Assembly: GCF_006337125.1 (NCBI RefSeq)
Contig: NZ_CP040887.1
Coordinates: 2,790,001 to 2,854,000, forward strand
Reading direction: 5' to 3'
DNA: 64,000 bases
Origin: Serinicoccus chungangensis
Lineage (GTDB): Bacteria; Actinomycetota; Actinomycetes; Actinomycetales; Dermatophilaceae
Part shown: positions 1 to 13,236 of the stretch, piece by piece
Layout: every line of letters starts with the position of its first letter
Numbering within the stretch: the stretch's first letter is position 1
Program-made: the position numbers and the translations under genes
Notes under the pieces: model-generated
What the model was told of the DNA's origin: nothing
Database searches by the model: none
The model's input: the letters and a program-made list of their open reading frames with translations, nothing else

Positions 1-279
1 GATCCGCCACAGCGCCCCGGGCAGGCTGCGGGCGGGGCGGTCCGACCACAACTGGGCGACCGTGGCCAGCCCCACCTCGCCGACCAGGCCGACGAGCCGG
101 GAGGCCAGCTCGCTGTCGCTCGCCGACTCCGCGCGGCCCCGCCCGACGACGAGCTCGGCGCTGCGGTGGGCCGCCTCGGCGACCTCGAGCGGGTCGACCT
201 GCTCGGAGGCGTCCTCGAGCCGGTCCGGCGGCCGCAGCGTGGGCCGGTGGAACTGCCGGCGCGGCGCGTCCTCGCTCAT
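1..279 (-). CDS. Conserved hypothetical protein, N-terminal part (cut by window edge)
   Basis: The first 93 residues are visible and begin MSEDAPRRQFHRPT; the rest lies beyond the window edge. The ATG overlaps the treZ stop codon in an ATGA arrangement, so it is probably translated by coupling as the third gene of the treY-treZ operon. The visible part has a charged, proline-rich start and then a segment ending AQLWSDRPARSLPGALWR, which looks like a helical domain. I do not recognise the family. The coupling suggests a role linked to trehalose synthesis or simply co-expression. Confidence 0.6.
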   Translation of the reverse strand, partial: MSEDAPRRQFHRPTLRPPDRLEDASEQVDPLEVAEAAHRSAELVVGRGRAESASDSELASRLVGLVGEVGLATVAQLWSDRPARSLPGALWRI

Positions 280-2132
280 CGCCGCACCACCACCACGGCG
301 TCGGGGCCGAGCCGCACCTCGCCGGCACCCTCTCCTCCGTCCGGGTCGGTCCCCGTGCCGCCGTCCGTCCCGGCGGCGATCGTCGCCAGCCGCTCACCGA
401 GCTCGGCCGGGAAGGCCGCGACGACCTCCACGCCCCCGGGTGCTGCCGCGTTGTCCCCGGACGGCAGCGGCACGGCGACGTCGCCCTCGCCGCCCAGCCG
501 CGCCACGAGCGCGACCCCGGGGCGCACGACCGTGAGGACCTCACCACCGGTGCCGTCCGGCTCCCGGGTCACCTCGCCGACGGTCCCGCGCACCTGCGGC
601 GTGGTGTCCCGACGCCAGTGCAGCAGGGCGCGGTAGAACGCCAGCATCTGCGCGTGCCCGCCGTCGCCCACCTCGGACCAGCGCAGGGTCGAGGCCTCCA
701 CCGTCCCCGCGTCCTGCGGGTCCGGCACCTCCCCCGCCCAGCCGTGCTCGGCGAACTCCGCCTGCCGGCCCTCCCGGATCGACTCGGCGAGCCACTCCTC
801 CTCGTGGTCGGTGAAGTACTGCCACGGCGTCGACGCGCCCCACTCCTCGCCCATGAAGAGCATCGGCGTCCACGGCGCGGTGAGCAGCAGCGCCGCCCCG
901 ACCGCGTGCCGCCCCGCCGGTATGCCGTGGTGCAGCCGGTCCCCGACCGCCCGGTTGCCGACCTGGTCGTGGGTCTGCAGCGAGGCCACGAAGCGCCACG
1001 GCTCGGTGACCTCGAGGTCGACCGGGCGCCCGTGCACCCGGCCCCGGAAGGTCGACGGCGTGCCGTCGTGGAAGAAGGGGGTGCGGCCCAGCACCTTGGG
1101 GACCGCGCCGGGGTCGGCGAAGTCGCCGTAGTAGCCCTGGGACTCCCCCGAGAGCAGCACGTGCAGGGCGTGGTGCACGTCGTCGGCCCACTGGCCGTGC
1201 AGCCCCAGGCCACCGGCCCCGCCCGGCCCGCGCCGCGAGACCGTCGCGGGGTCGTTGCGGTCGGACTCGGCGACGAGCGTGCGCGGCACCCCGGTCCGCC
1301 CGGTGATGTCGTCGGCGAGCTCCGCCAGCTCCTCGAGCAGGTGGACCGCCCGCTCGTCGTGCAGGGCGTGCACCGCGTCCAGCCGCAGCCCGTCGAGGTG
1401 GTAGTCCTCGAGCCACATCCGGGCGTTGTCCAGCAGGTAGGCCCGCACCTCGTCGCTGCCCGGCCCGTCGAGGTTGACCGCCTCGCCCCAGGGGGTGTGG
1501 TGCCGGTCGGTGAAGTAGGGCCCGGTCTGCCGCAGGTAGTTGCCGCTCGGGCCCAGGTGGTTGTAGACGACGTCGAGCCACACCGCGAGGCCGGCGGCGT
1601 GGGCGGCGTCGACGAAGCGGGCCAGCCCCTGAGGCCCGCCGTAGGCGTCGTGCACGGCATACAGGGAGACGCCGTCGTAGCCCCAGCCGTGCCGCCCGGG
1701 GAAGGCCGCCACGGGCATGAGCTCGACGACGGTCACGCCCAGCTCCACGAGGTGGCCGAGCCGCTCGGCGGCGGCGTCGAAGGTGCCCGCCTTGGTGAAG
1801 GTCCCGACGTGCAGCTCGTAGACCGCCGCGCGCTCCAGGGGCACCCCGCCCCAGCCCCGGTCGGTCCAGGAGAAGGCGTCGGTCTCGACCAGCGCGCTCG
1901 CGGCGTGGACCCCGTCGGGCTGGTGCCGGGAGCGGGGGTCGGGCACCGGGTCGCCGCCGTCCACGGAGACGGCGTAGCGCCCGCCGTGCGCGGCGACGTC
2001 GGCGGTGGCCGACCACCATCCGTCACCGGCCCCGGAGGGGGCCATCGGCACCCGCGTGGCCCCGTCAACACCGAGCACCAGCTCGACACGCTCGGCCTGC
2101 GGCGCCCACAGACGGACCTGCTCCCCGCTCAT
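276..2132 (-). CDS. treZ: Malto-oligosyltrehalose trehalohydrolase TreZ
   Basis: This GH13 enzyme releases trehalose from maltooligosyl-trehalose, the second step of the TreY-TreZ pathway in the cytosol. The 618 residues fit the family. An N-terminal CBM48-like beta domain (about 1-95) precedes the barrel. Visible motifs are VVYNHLGPSGNY (189-199), GLRLDAVHAL with probable nucleophile D252, LVAESDRNDP with probable acid E289, and THDQVGNR near 388. Its ATG overlaps the treY stop (ATGA), so the pair is translationally coupled. The debranching partner TreX/GlgX is not in the window. Confidence 0.96.
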   Translation of the reverse strand: MSGEQVRLWAPQAERVELVLGVDGATRVPMAPSGAGDGWWSATADVAAHGGRYAVSVDGGDPVPDPRSRHQPDGVHAASALVETDAFSWTDRGWGGVPLERAAVYELHVGTFTKAGTFDAAAERLGHLVELGVTVVELMPVAAFPGRHGWGYDGVSLYAVHDAYGGPQGLARFVDAAHAAGLAVWLDVVYNHLGPSGNYLRQTGPYFTDRHHTPWGEAVNLDGPGSDEVRAYLLDNARMWLEDYHLDGLRLDAVHALHDERAVHLLEELAELADDITGRTGVPRTLVAESDRNDPATVSRRGPGGAGGLGLHGQWADDVHHALHVLLSGESQGYYGDFADPGAVPKVLGRTPFFHDGTPSTFRGRVHGRPVDLEVTEPWRFVASLQTHDQVGNRAVGDRLHHGIPAGRHAVGAALLLTAPWTPMLFMGEEWGASTPWQYFTDHEEEWLAESIREGRQAEFAEHGWAGEVPDPQDAGTVEASTLRWSEVGDGGHAQMLAFYRALLHWRRDTTPQVRGTVGEVTREPDGTGGEVLTVVRPGVALVARLGGEGDVAVPLPSGDNAAAPGGVEVVAAFPAELGERLATIAAGTDGGTGTDPDGGEGAGEVRLGPDAVVVVRR

Positions 2133-4645
2133 CGGGCGCCCTCCTGCAGGTCGGTGGCCCGCACGAGCAGCGCGACCGGGCCCTGGCCGAAGACGTCGGC
2201 GGCGAGCGGGCCCGCGCCGTCCTCACCGACGTGGTGCTCCGCGCCGGTGAGCGCGTCCACCCACCGGTCCGGCGGCAGGGGTATGCGCTGGTCCCCCAGC
2301 CCGCCGGCCGCGCCGAGCGCGCGGGGCGCCCGGATGGTCAGGGTCGCGGCCACCCCGCCGCGCAGGAACCCGAGCACGTGCTCCCCGCCGTCGACGGGGG
2401 CGTAGTCGGCGCCGGGTCCGTAAGCGTGCGGGAGCCACGCACGCAGCCGCAGCACCCGGGAGGTCACCCACAGCACCTCGTCGGACAGGTCACCGGTCCA
2501 CCCGGTGGCGTCGAGGCGCTCCAGCCGCGCGATCCGCTCGTCGTAGTCGACCGGGCGTCGGTTGTCCGGGTCGACGAGGGACAGATCGACGACGCCGGCG
2601 CCCTGGTAGGTGTCGGGGACGCCGGGCAGCGTCAGCTGCAGGATCTTCTGCGCGAGGGTGAGGGTGCGGATCGTGGGGCCGTTGTCGCGGACGGCCGCGG
2701 CGATGGCCTCGGAGACCTCACCCTCCCCCAGCATCTCGTGCGCCAGCGCGAGCACCCGCTGCTCGTACTCGGCGTCCGGCTCGGTCCACGTCGAGCGCAG
2801 CTTGGCCTCGCGCACCGCCTTGGTGAGGTAGGCGTCGAGCCGCTCGGTGTCCACCCGGCCGGCGCCGACGAGGGTCTGCCAGACGAGGTGGGCGGTCTGC
2901 CCGTCGACCCGGTGCCGGGCCGCGGCTTCGAGCGCGGCCCGCGAGACCGACTCCCAGGCGTCGCCGTCACCGGAGACGGCGAGGATCCGGGCGCGCACGT
3001 CCTCGCTGCGCTTCGTGTCATGGGTGGACAGGGTGGTCATGCCGACCGGCCAGTGCTCGGCCTGGTGCCGGGCCCAGGCGTGCAGCGTGGCCACCCCGTG
3101 GGCGGGGTCGAGCCCGACGGCCGGGTCGGCGCCCACCTCGTTGAGGGCGACGAGGCGGTGCCAGCGGTAGAACGCGGTGTCCTCGATGCCCTTGGCCATG
3201 ACCGGGCCGGTGGTCTGCTGGAAGCGCACGCACAGGTCGACCGCCGCGGCGGGGTCGGTGGCACACCCCTGCGGGTCGGCGAGGACGGTCACGAGCGCGT
3301 CGATCTCCTCGCGCAGGTCGGGCCGGGCCGCGCGGGCCCGCTGCTGGCCGTCGAGCAGCGGCTGGACCATCGCCGCGTCGGCCTCGGTCGGGGCGGCACC
3401 GGGGCGGACGTAGGCGCGGTAGACGTGCACTCCGACCAGCAGCTCGACGAGCGCCTCGTGCAGCCGCACCTCGTCGTGCCGCGGCAGGGCCTGGACGGCG
3501 CGGCGCATGAGCCGCGCCACCTCGGGCCGGAGCAGCTCGCTCGCCGCGAGCCGCTTGCACCGCTCGACCTCGACGTGCAGGTCCGGCTCGCCGCCGGTGC
3601 GCGCCCACGCGCTGCTCACGGCCTCGGTGGTCGTGGGGTCGACGAGGGCGGCGGACAGCGCGGCGTTGGCGTCGTAGCCGGTGGTGCCCGCGCACGCCCA
3701 GACGTCCGGGAGACGCTCGTCGCCCTCGAGGATCTTCTCGACCCACACCGGGGTGCCCGGCCGCACCGCGTCGGTGAGCCGCTGCAGGTATGCCGTGGGG
3801 CCGGCCAGCCCGTCCGGGTGGTCGATGCGGAAGCCGTCGACGACGCCGCGCCGGTGCAGGTCGAGGAGCAGCGCGTGGGTGTCGGCGAAGACGTCGGCCT
3901 GCTCGACCCGGACCCCGATGAGACCGTCGACCTCGAAGAACCGCCGGTAGTTGAGGACGTCGGGGGCGTCCAACCAGGACGCGAGCTGCCAGTGCTGGGC
4001 GTCGAGGACGGCCCGCAGCGCGGCCCTCGAGCCGGCGCCGTCCGGGTGCTCCTGCGCGATCGCCTCGGTGCCCGGCGCCAGGGGCAGCACGTGCTCGAAG
4101 TAGCGGGCGACCGGCTGGCCGGCCGCCGGGCCCTCGTCCTCCCGGCCGGTGTCCAGGGTGATCTCGCCCCGGTCGAGCACGGCGTCGAGGTCCTCGCCCA
4201 GGACCGGCAGGCCGAAGCGGCCGCCGAGGTGGGCCCAGTCGACGTCGAACCACGCGGCCCGGGCGGCGGTGGGGCCGTCCCGGAGCACCTCCCACACGGG
4301 CGCGTTGCGCCACAGCGGGGCGACGAGGGCCATGTGGTTGGGGACGACGTCGACGACGACCCCCAGGCCCAGCTCGTGCGCGGCGTCGGCGAGCGCCTCG
4401 AGCCCGGGACGTCCCCCGATCTCGGGGTTGACCTGCGTGTGGTCCAGCACGTCGTAGCCGTGCTCGGAGCCGGGGACGGCGGTGAGGACCGGCGAGAGGT
4501 AGACGTGGCTGACCCCCAACGCCCGCAGGTAGGGCAGCACCTCCCGCGCATCGGCGCAGGTGAACCCGGCGTGCAGCTGGAGGCGGTAGGTGGCGGTCAG
4601 GGGACGCGGATCGGGACGGACGGATCGGGTCATGGTGTCGGTCAT
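2129..4645 (-). CDS. treY: Malto-oligosyltrehalose synthase TreY
   Basis: TreY (GH13) rearranges the reducing-end alpha-1,4 bond of maltodextrins to alpha,alpha-1,1, making maltooligosyl-trehalose for TreZ. At 838 residues it is full length for an actinobacterial member. The N-terminus TATYRLQLHAGFTCADA is typical; VVDVVPNHMA (97-106), DGFRIDHPDGL with probable nucleophile D275, and VEKILEGDERLP with probable acid E303 follow. A second ATG four codons in could be the real start. It is first in the operon treY-treZ-unknown. Trehalose here probably serves as a compatible solute, which fits the osmoprotectant importer further along. Confidence 0.96.
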   Translation of the reverse strand: MTDTMTRSVRPDPRPLTATYRLQLHAGFTCADAREVLPYLRALGVSHVYLSPVLTAVPGSEHGYDVLDHTQVNPEIGGRPGLEALADAAHELGLGVVVDVVPNHMALVAPLWRNAPVWEVLRDGPTAARAAWFDVDWAHLGGRFGLPVLGEDLDAVLDRGEITLDTGREDEGPAAGQPVARYFEHVLPLAPGTEAIAQEHPDGAGSRAALRAVLDAQHWQLASWLDAPDVLNYRRFFEVDGLIGVRVEQADVFADTHALLLDLHRRGVVDGFRIDHPDGLAGPTAYLQRLTDAVRPGTPVWVEKILEGDERLPDVWACAGTTGYDANAALSAALVDPTTTEAVSSAWARTGGEPDLHVEVERCKRLAASELLRPEVARLMRRAVQALPRHDEVRLHEALVELLVGVHVYRAYVRPGAAPTEADAAMVQPLLDGQQRARAARPDLREEIDALVTVLADPQGCATDPAAAVDLCVRFQQTTGPVMAKGIEDTAFYRWHRLVALNEVGADPAVGLDPAHGVATLHAWARHQAEHWPVGMTTLSTHDTKRSEDVRARILAVSGDGDAWESVSRAALEAAARHRVDGQTAHLVWQTLVGAGRVDTERLDAYLTKAVREAKLRSTWTEPDAEYEQRVLALAHEMLGEGEVSEAIAAAVRDNGPTIRTLTLAQKILQLTLPGVPDTYQGAGVVDLSLVDPDNRRPVDYDERIARLERLDATGWTGDLSDEVLWVTSRVLRLRAWLPHAYGPGADYAPVDGGEHVLGFLRGGVAATLTIRAPRALGAAGGLGDQRIPLPPDRWVDALTGAEHHVGEDGAGPLAADVFGQGPVALLVRATDLQEGAR

Positions 4646-4738
4646 GGCCGGACCAGTCTCTCAGCCCGCAGGGCTTCTGCACCTCCAGCCGCTGCGGATG
4701 CCTGTGGACAGGGGCCGGAGGACGCGCCACGATGAGGT

Positions 4739-5815
4739 ATGGCGGTGAGCGTCCGGGCGGACGACCGGCTCGTCGAGTCGGTCGCCCGGACGTGCGCCAG
4801 GGCTGCCGAGCCGCTGGACCTCCTCGCCCGGGTCGCCGCCCTGGTCCGCCGTCACCTGCCCTACGACGCGGCCGGCTGGATCCTCGTCGACCCGGACACC
4901 ATGCTCCTCAACGCGATCTACGAGGAGGACGTGCCCCGCACGGCGCACCTGTCCCTCATGGAGCTGGAGCTGACGCGGGACGACTACACCAAGTTCGTCG
5001 ACCTCGCCCGCGCCGGCCCGACGGCGGCCTCGCTGGGCGCGGTGACCCTGGGTCACCTCGAGCTCAGCCCGAGGTGGCGGGCCGTCTACGAGCCGCACGG
5101 CTTCGGCGACGAGCTCCGTGCCGTGTTCTGCTCGGCCGGGGCCTGCTGGGGCCACGTGTGTCTGACCCGGCGGTCGACGGCCGCCTGGTTCAGCTGTCGC
5201 GACGTCGAGCTGGTGGCGCGGCTCGCGCCCCATGTGGCGCACGGGATCCGCACCGGGCTGCTGCTCGACGAGGCATGGCTGGACCCGGTGCGGGAGACGG
5301 CCGGCCTGGCAGTCCTGGACGACGAGGGTCACGTGGTCTCCAGCACCCCCCGGGCCCTCGACTGGCTCGGACCCCCCGACGAGGAACGCCTACAGCGCTG
5401 GGCGGTGGTCCACGAGGTGGCCATGCAGGCGCGTGCCGTGGCGGACGGTGACCTGCAAGGACCACCGGCGGTGGCCCGGGTGCGCGCCCTCTCCGGGGAA
5501 TGGCTCCTGGTGCGCGGGAGCCGACTGGAGGGCGAGGGACGCAGCGCGGTGCTGCTCGAGCCGGCTCGGCGCTGCGACGTGGCACCGGTGCTCATGCAGC
5601 TGCACGAGCTCACGACCCGGGAACGCGAGGTGGCCCGGCTGCTGGTGAGCGGGATGACCACCGCTGACATCGCCGCCGAGCTGTGGATCACGCCGGACAC
5701 GCTCAAGGGGCACGTGAAGTCGGTCTTCGCCAAGCTCGGGGTCCGCAGCCGCCCCGAGCTGTTCGCCCGGCTCTCTCACGAACCGGTCGTGCGTTCGGTC
5801 AGCTCCGCGCGGTGA
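4739..5815 (+). CDS. LuxR-family transcriptional regulator with N-terminal GAF-like sensor region
   Basis: The 358-residue protein ends in a classic LuxR/NarL helix-turn-helix: LTTREREVARLLVSGMTTAD, then a recognition helix around DTLKGHVKSVFAKLGVRS (about 290-350). The first 160 or so residues (RVAALVRRHLPYDAAGWI onward) resemble the GAF-like input region of actinobacterial LuxR proteins; no receiver aspartate pocket is evident, so it is probably not a response regulator. A GTG two codons downstream is an alternative start. Its 3' end overlaps the convergent flavoprotein gene by 17 bp. Target genes are unknown; a G/C dyad in the flavoprotein-metH intergenic region is one candidate site. Confidence 0.85.
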   Translation: MAVSVRADDRLVESVARTCARAAEPLDLLARVAALVRRHLPYDAAGWILVDPDTMLLNAIYEEDVPRTAHLSLMELELTRDDYTKFVDLARAGPTAASLGAVTLGHLELSPRWRAVYEPHGFGDELRAVFCSAGACWGHVCLTRRSTAAWFSCRDVELVARLAPHVAHGIRTGLLLDEAWLDPVRETAGLAVLDDEGHVVSSTPRALDWLGPPDEERLQRWAVVHEVAMQARAVADGDLQGPPAVARVRALSGEWLLVRGSRLEGEGRSAVLLEPARRCDVAPVLMQLHELTTREREVARLLVSGMTTADIAAELWITPDTLKGHVKSVFAKLGVRSRPELFARLSHEPVVRSVSSAR

Positions 5816-6944
5816 CGGCGGCGGTGGGCGAGGTCGCGGCGATCTCCCGCGCAGCCCTGCGGGCCAGCCGGCCGACGTAGCCGGTGAGCCCGGGGCGGTA
5901 GACGAAGCCGACGAACCGCAGCCCCGGCAGCGCCTCGCCACCGTCGACGACCCGCGGCAGACCTCGGGCGCCGAGGACGTCGAGATGCCCCACCAGGGGC
6001 TCCAGCCCGGTGCGGTACCCCGTGGCGAGGATCACGTCGTCGACCTCGGCGGTCGAGCCGTCGACCAGCACGGCACCTGACGCATCGAGCCGCTCCACCC
6101 CGGGCACCACCTGGATCCGACCGTTCCGGATCGCCTGCACGGTCTCCTCGTCGACGATCGCCGTGCCCGCCCCGCGCTGCAGCAGACCCGACACAGCGCC
6201 CTGCGGGGCCGGAAGGAGGCCGTACTCGCGCAGGTCGCCCCAGATGACGCGCTGCGCCCGTCGCAGCATCGCGTCCACCAACGGCACCGGCAGCGAGAAG
6301 AAGATCGGCACGGGCAGGTCGAAGGGCAGGCCCGCCGTGTCCCGCGGCAGCAGGTTGGGTGGGGTGCGCACCGCCACCTGCACCTGCGCCGCACCGCCGA
6401 CCTCGAGCTGGTGGGCGATCTCGAGCCCCGAGGAGCCCGCCCCGACCACGAGGACCCGGCGTCCGCGGTAGGGCCGGGCGTCACGGTAGGCGCTGGTGTG
6501 CACCACGCTCCCCCCGAAGGTCGTACCGCTGGCCCAGGTCGGCACGGCCGGGCGGTTCAGCGCGCCGGTCGCGACGACGACATGGGCCGCGGCCGGGCCC
6601 GGACCCTGACCCGTCGTCAGTGCCCAGCCACCGTCGACGGGGCTGATGCGGCGCACCTCCACCCCGGTGCGTACCCGCACCCCGCGCTGACGGGCGTAGT
6701 CCTCGAGATACCCCACGTACTGGTCCCGGGTCGGGAACCACCCGTAGTCCCGCGGGAAGGGGGCGCCGGGCAGCGCGGACCACCACCGGCTGGTGTTGAA
6801 CCGCAGCCCCTCGTAGCGGCCCGCCCACGCGGCACCGAGACGGTGACCACGTTCCAGCACGCTCACCTCGACCCCCCTACGCCCCAGCTCGGCCGCCGTC
6901 GCCAGGCCCGCAGGGCCGCTCCCGATCACGATCACCTCGTCCAT
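5799..6944 (-). CDS. FAD/NAD(P)-binding monooxygenase, FMO/CzcO-like
   Basis: A 381-residue two-dinucleotide-domain flavoprotein. It opens directly on the FAD Rossmann motif VIGSGPAGLATA (7-18), has the FMO-type signature FGGSVVHTSAYRD, a second Rossmann motif VLVVGAGSSGLEIAHQ for NADPH, and ILATGYRTGL near the C-terminus. The family contains flavin monooxygenases and Baeyer-Villiger-like enzymes often labelled potassium transport flavoproteins without support. Substrate unknown. I start at the ATG giving MDEVIVIGSG; a longer reading upstream would run antisense into metH. It is divergent from metH (75 bp gap) and converges on the LuxR gene. Confidence 0.85.
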   Translation of the reverse strand: MDEVIVIGSGPAGLATAAELGRRGVEVSVLERGHRLGAAWAGRYEGLRFNTSRWWSALPGAPFPRDYGWFPTRDQYVGYLEDYARQRGVRVRTGVEVRRISPVDGGWALTTGQGPGPAAAHVVVATGALNRPAVPTWASGTTFGGSVVHTSAYRDARPYRGRRVLVVGAGSSGLEIAHQLEVGGAAQVQVAVRTPPNLLPRDTAGLPFDLPVPIFFSLPVPLVDAMLRRAQRVIWGDLREYGLLPAPQGAVSGLLQRGAGTAIVDEETVQAIRNGRIQVVPGVERLDASGAVLVDGSTAEVDDVILATGYRTGLEPLVGHLDVLGARGLPRVVDGGEALPGLRFVGFVYRPGLTGYVGRLARRAAREIAATSPTAAVTARS

Positions 6945-6981
6945 GCCTCCACCATGGGGCCACGCGGGACCGGTGCACCAT

Positions 6982-6996
6982 CCCCCGAATAGGGGG
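6982..6996. promoter_or_regulatory. G/C dyad in FMO-metH intergenic region, candidate operator
   Basis: CCCCC and GGGGG flank the AT-rich spacer GAATA in the 75-bp gap between the divergent flavoprotein and metH. The symmetry and position near both starts suggest a regulator site, perhaps for the nearby LuxR protein. The arms are only five bases, so this is tentative. Confidence 0.3.
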
Positions 6997-7019
6997 TATC
7001 CGGGCAGCGGCCCTACAGT

Positions 7020-10751
<3,732 letters not shown>

Positions 10752-10938
10752 GCCGCCGGGACACAACCCCGGGGCGCGGTGCGTATACCTCATTCCCGGC
10801 GTCGGCACATCGTGACCCGACCGTTGCCTACGTAACGTTCCTGTCACGAAGCGGCCTCGAACCCCCTCACAGCCTGCGGTCGCGGCCTCGTCGTTGCTAC
10901 TTTCGGGGAACCCGTGTGCCCCCGATCACAGGAGTCCC

Positions 10939-12186
10939 GTGGCCTCCATCTCTGCCGAGAAGCTCTACAAGGTCTTCGGCCGCCGCCCGCAGCGCGGCGT
11001 CGAGGCCCTGGAGAGCGGCGCGACCCGCGCCGACCTGCGTGCGCAGGGGTTGACCCCTGCCGTCATCGATGCCTCCTTCGACGTCAAGGACGGCGAGATC
11101 TTCGTCGTCATGGGCCTGTCCGGATCTGGCAAGTCCACCCTCATCCGCATGGTCAACGGGCTGCTCGAGCCGACCAGCGGGACGGTGTCGATCGACGGTG
11201 AGGACGTCACCCGGCTCACCGGGGAGAAGCTGCGCCGCGTCCGACGCGACAAGGTGAGCATGGTCTTCCAGCACTTCGCCCTGCTGCCCCACCGGACGGT
11301 GGGCGAGAACGCCGCCTACGCCCTGGAGATCAGCGGGGTGGGACGCTCCGAGCGCGAGAAGAAGGCCGACCGCGCCCTGGAGATGGTCGGGCTCGGCGGC
11401 TGGGGCGGGTCGCTGCCCGGCGAGCTGTCGGGCGGCATGCGCCAGCGCGTCGGCCTGGCCCGGGCCCTGGCCTCCGGCACCGACATCATGCTCATGGACG
11501 AGGCGTTCAGCGCCCTCGACCCGCTCATCCGGCGGGACATGCAGGACCAGCTCATCGAGCTGCAGCACGAGCTGGGCAAGACGATCCTGTTCATCACCCA
11601 CGACCTCAACGAGGCCATGCGCCTCGGCGACCGGATCGCCATGATGCGCGACGGGCGGATCGAGCAGATCGGCAGCGCCGAGGAGATCCTCAACAACCCG
11701 GTCAACAACTACGTCGCGGAGTTCGTCCAGGACGTCGACCGCACCCGGGTGCTCACCGCCGCCAACGTCATGGAGCCGCCGGTCGCCGTCCTCGGGACCG
11801 AGCAGGGCCCGCAGACCGCGCACAAGCTCATGCGCGAGCACCAGACCACGATCCTGCCGGTGGTCCGCCGCGACCGCACGCTGGCCGGCCTCGTCCACGA
11901 GCGCGACGTCGCGACCGCCGTCCGCGACGGCGGCGAGATGCGGGTCGTCCCCACGGAGCAGGTCGGGGTCGTCCGCGCCGACGACCACCTGGTGGACCTC
12001 TTCGGGCACGCCACCGAGCACGCCCTGCTCATCGTGCTCGACGAGCAGGGCAAGGTGGCGGGCGTCATCCCCCGGGTCACCCTGCTCGCCGCCCTGCGCA
12101 CCAGCACGGCCGAGACGGACGCGTCCGAGGACGACCCGTCCACGACACCCGACCCGCAGCTGCAGCCGACCGGAGGTGCCGCATGA
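10939..12186 (+). CDS. proV: Glycine betaine/proline-type ABC importer ATPase with CBS domains (ProV/OpuAA)
   Basis: ATP-binding subunit of an osmoprotectant importer. The GTG start is chosen for the AGGAG four bases upstream and because the protein then opens with the conserved ASISAEKLYKVFG. In 415 residues it has Walker A GLSGSGKST (59-67), a signature LSGGMRQRVGLARAL, Walker B IMLMDEAFSALD and switch FITHDL, followed by a tandem CBS region (about 275-390) that in this family senses ionic strength or cyclic-di-AMP. Its stop overlaps the proW start (ATGA). The 187 bp upstream of it hold no gene; TACGTA and AACGTT palindromes there may mark a promoter region. Confidence 0.94.
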   Translation: MASISAEKLYKVFGRRPQRGVEALESGATRADLRAQGLTPAVIDASFDVKDGEIFVVMGLSGSGKSTLIRMVNGLLEPTSGTVSIDGEDVTRLTGEKLRRVRRDKVSMVFQHFALLPHRTVGENAAYALEISGVGRSEREKKADRALEMVGLGGWGGSLPGELSGGMRQRVGLARALASGTDIMLMDEAFSALDPLIRRDMQDQLIELQHELGKTILFITHDLNEAMRLGDRIAMMRDGRIEQIGSAEEILNNPVNNYVAEFVQDVDRTRVLTAANVMEPPVAVLGTEQGPQTAHKLMREHQTTILPVVRRDRTLAGLVHERDVATAVRDGGEMRVVPTEQVGVVRADDHLVDLFGHATEHALLIVLDEQGKVAGVIPRVTLLAALRTSTAETDASEDDPSTTPDPQLQPTGGAA

Positions 12187-13172
12187 GCGACAACGACTCG
12201 ATCGTCCCCCGGATCCCCGTCGGCGAGTGGGGCGACAGCGCGCTCGAGTGGATCAACGACAACTTCGAGTGGCTGCTGGACTTCCTGGCGACGGTGCTGG
12301 ACTTCCTGGTCACCACCCTCACCGACGTGCTCGTGACCGTCCCGGCCCTGATCCTCGTCGTGGTCTTCGCCCTCATCGGGCTGCTGGTCCGCTCGTGGGA
12401 GCTGGCCGTCGGCACGATCATCACCTTCCTGCTCATCATCGCGATGGACCAGTGGGTGACCGCGATGCAGACCCTCGCGCTGGTGATGATCGCCACGCTG
12501 GTGGCCATCCTCGTCGCCGTCCCGATCGGCATCGTCGCCGCGCGCAACGACCGGGTGAGCGCCGTCGTCCGTCCGGTCCTGGACTTCATGCAGACCATGC
12601 CGGCCTTCGTCTACCTCATCCCGGCCGTCGTGTTCTTCGGCATCGGCGTGGTGCCCGGCATCTTCGCCACGGTCATCTTCGCCCTTCCCCCGGGGGTCCG
12701 GCTCACCGAGCTCGGCATCCGTGGGGTGGACGCGGAGACCGTCGAGGCGGGCCAGGCCTTCGGGGCCACCCCGAGCCAGATCCTGCGCGGGATCCAGCTG
12801 CCGCTGGCGACGCCGACCATCATGGCGGGCGTCAACCAGGTCATCATGCTGTCGCTGTCCATGGCGGTCATCGCCGGGATCGCCGGCGCCGACGGCCTGG
12901 GCAAGGAGGTCGTGGCCTCGATCTCCACGCTCAACGGACCGCAGGGCATCGAGGCGGGCCTGTCCGTGGTCATCATCGCGATCTACCTCGACCGGGTGAC
13001 CGCCGCGCTGGGACGACCCGGCGACTACCCCCACTCGGGCCTGAGCATGCTGCGCCGCCGGTCCGGCGGCGGGAGCGGCCCCTCGGACAGCGAGGAGGCC
13101 CAGGACGAGGCCGACGACCGGGTCGAGGGCGGCGCCGACAAGGGCCGCGGACTCGCCCAGGTCGGGCCCTGA
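12183..13172 (+). CDS. proW: Glycine betaine/proline-type ABC importer permease (ProW/OpuAB)
   Basis: Integral membrane subunit partnering ProV. The 329 residues contain a hydrophilic N-terminus resembling ProW (PVGEWGDSALEWINDNFEWL), about six transmembrane helices, and the EAA loop that docks on the ATPase (ETVEAGQAFGATPSQILRGI). An acidic C-terminal tail after about residue 285 is low-complexity and probably cytosolic. Translationally coupled to proV by an ATGA overlap; proX follows after 64 bp. Confidence 0.94.
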   Translation: MSDNDSIVPRIPVGEWGDSALEWINDNFEWLLDFLATVLDFLVTTLTDVLVTVPALILVVVFALIGLLVRSWELAVGTIITFLLIIAMDQWVTAMQTLALVMIATLVAILVAVPIGIVAARNDRVSAVVRPVLDFMQTMPAFVYLIPAVVFFGIGVVPGIFATVIFALPPGVRLTELGIRGVDAETVEAGQAFGATPSQILRGIQLPLATPTIMAGVNQVIMLSLSMAVIAGIAGADGLGKEVVASISTLNGPQGIEAGLSVVIIAIYLDRVTAALGRPGDYPHSGLSMLRRRSGGGSGPSDSEEAQDEADDRVEGGADKGRGLAQVGP

Positions 13173-13236
13173 CATCGACCGAACCGAACGCAGCGCCCCC
13201 GGGGCGCTCGCACCACTAGAAGGGAAGCAACGAGAT

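Noticed and set aside
618..2405. Long plus-strand open frame opposite treZ/treY
   Set aside because: High-GC shadow of real genes; low-complexity Arg/Pro/Gly/Val composition, no domain pattern, overlaps two well-identified enzymes.
6945..7019. Cobalamin riboswitch upstream of metH
   Set aside because: Only 75 bp are available and no B12-box-like sequence is present.
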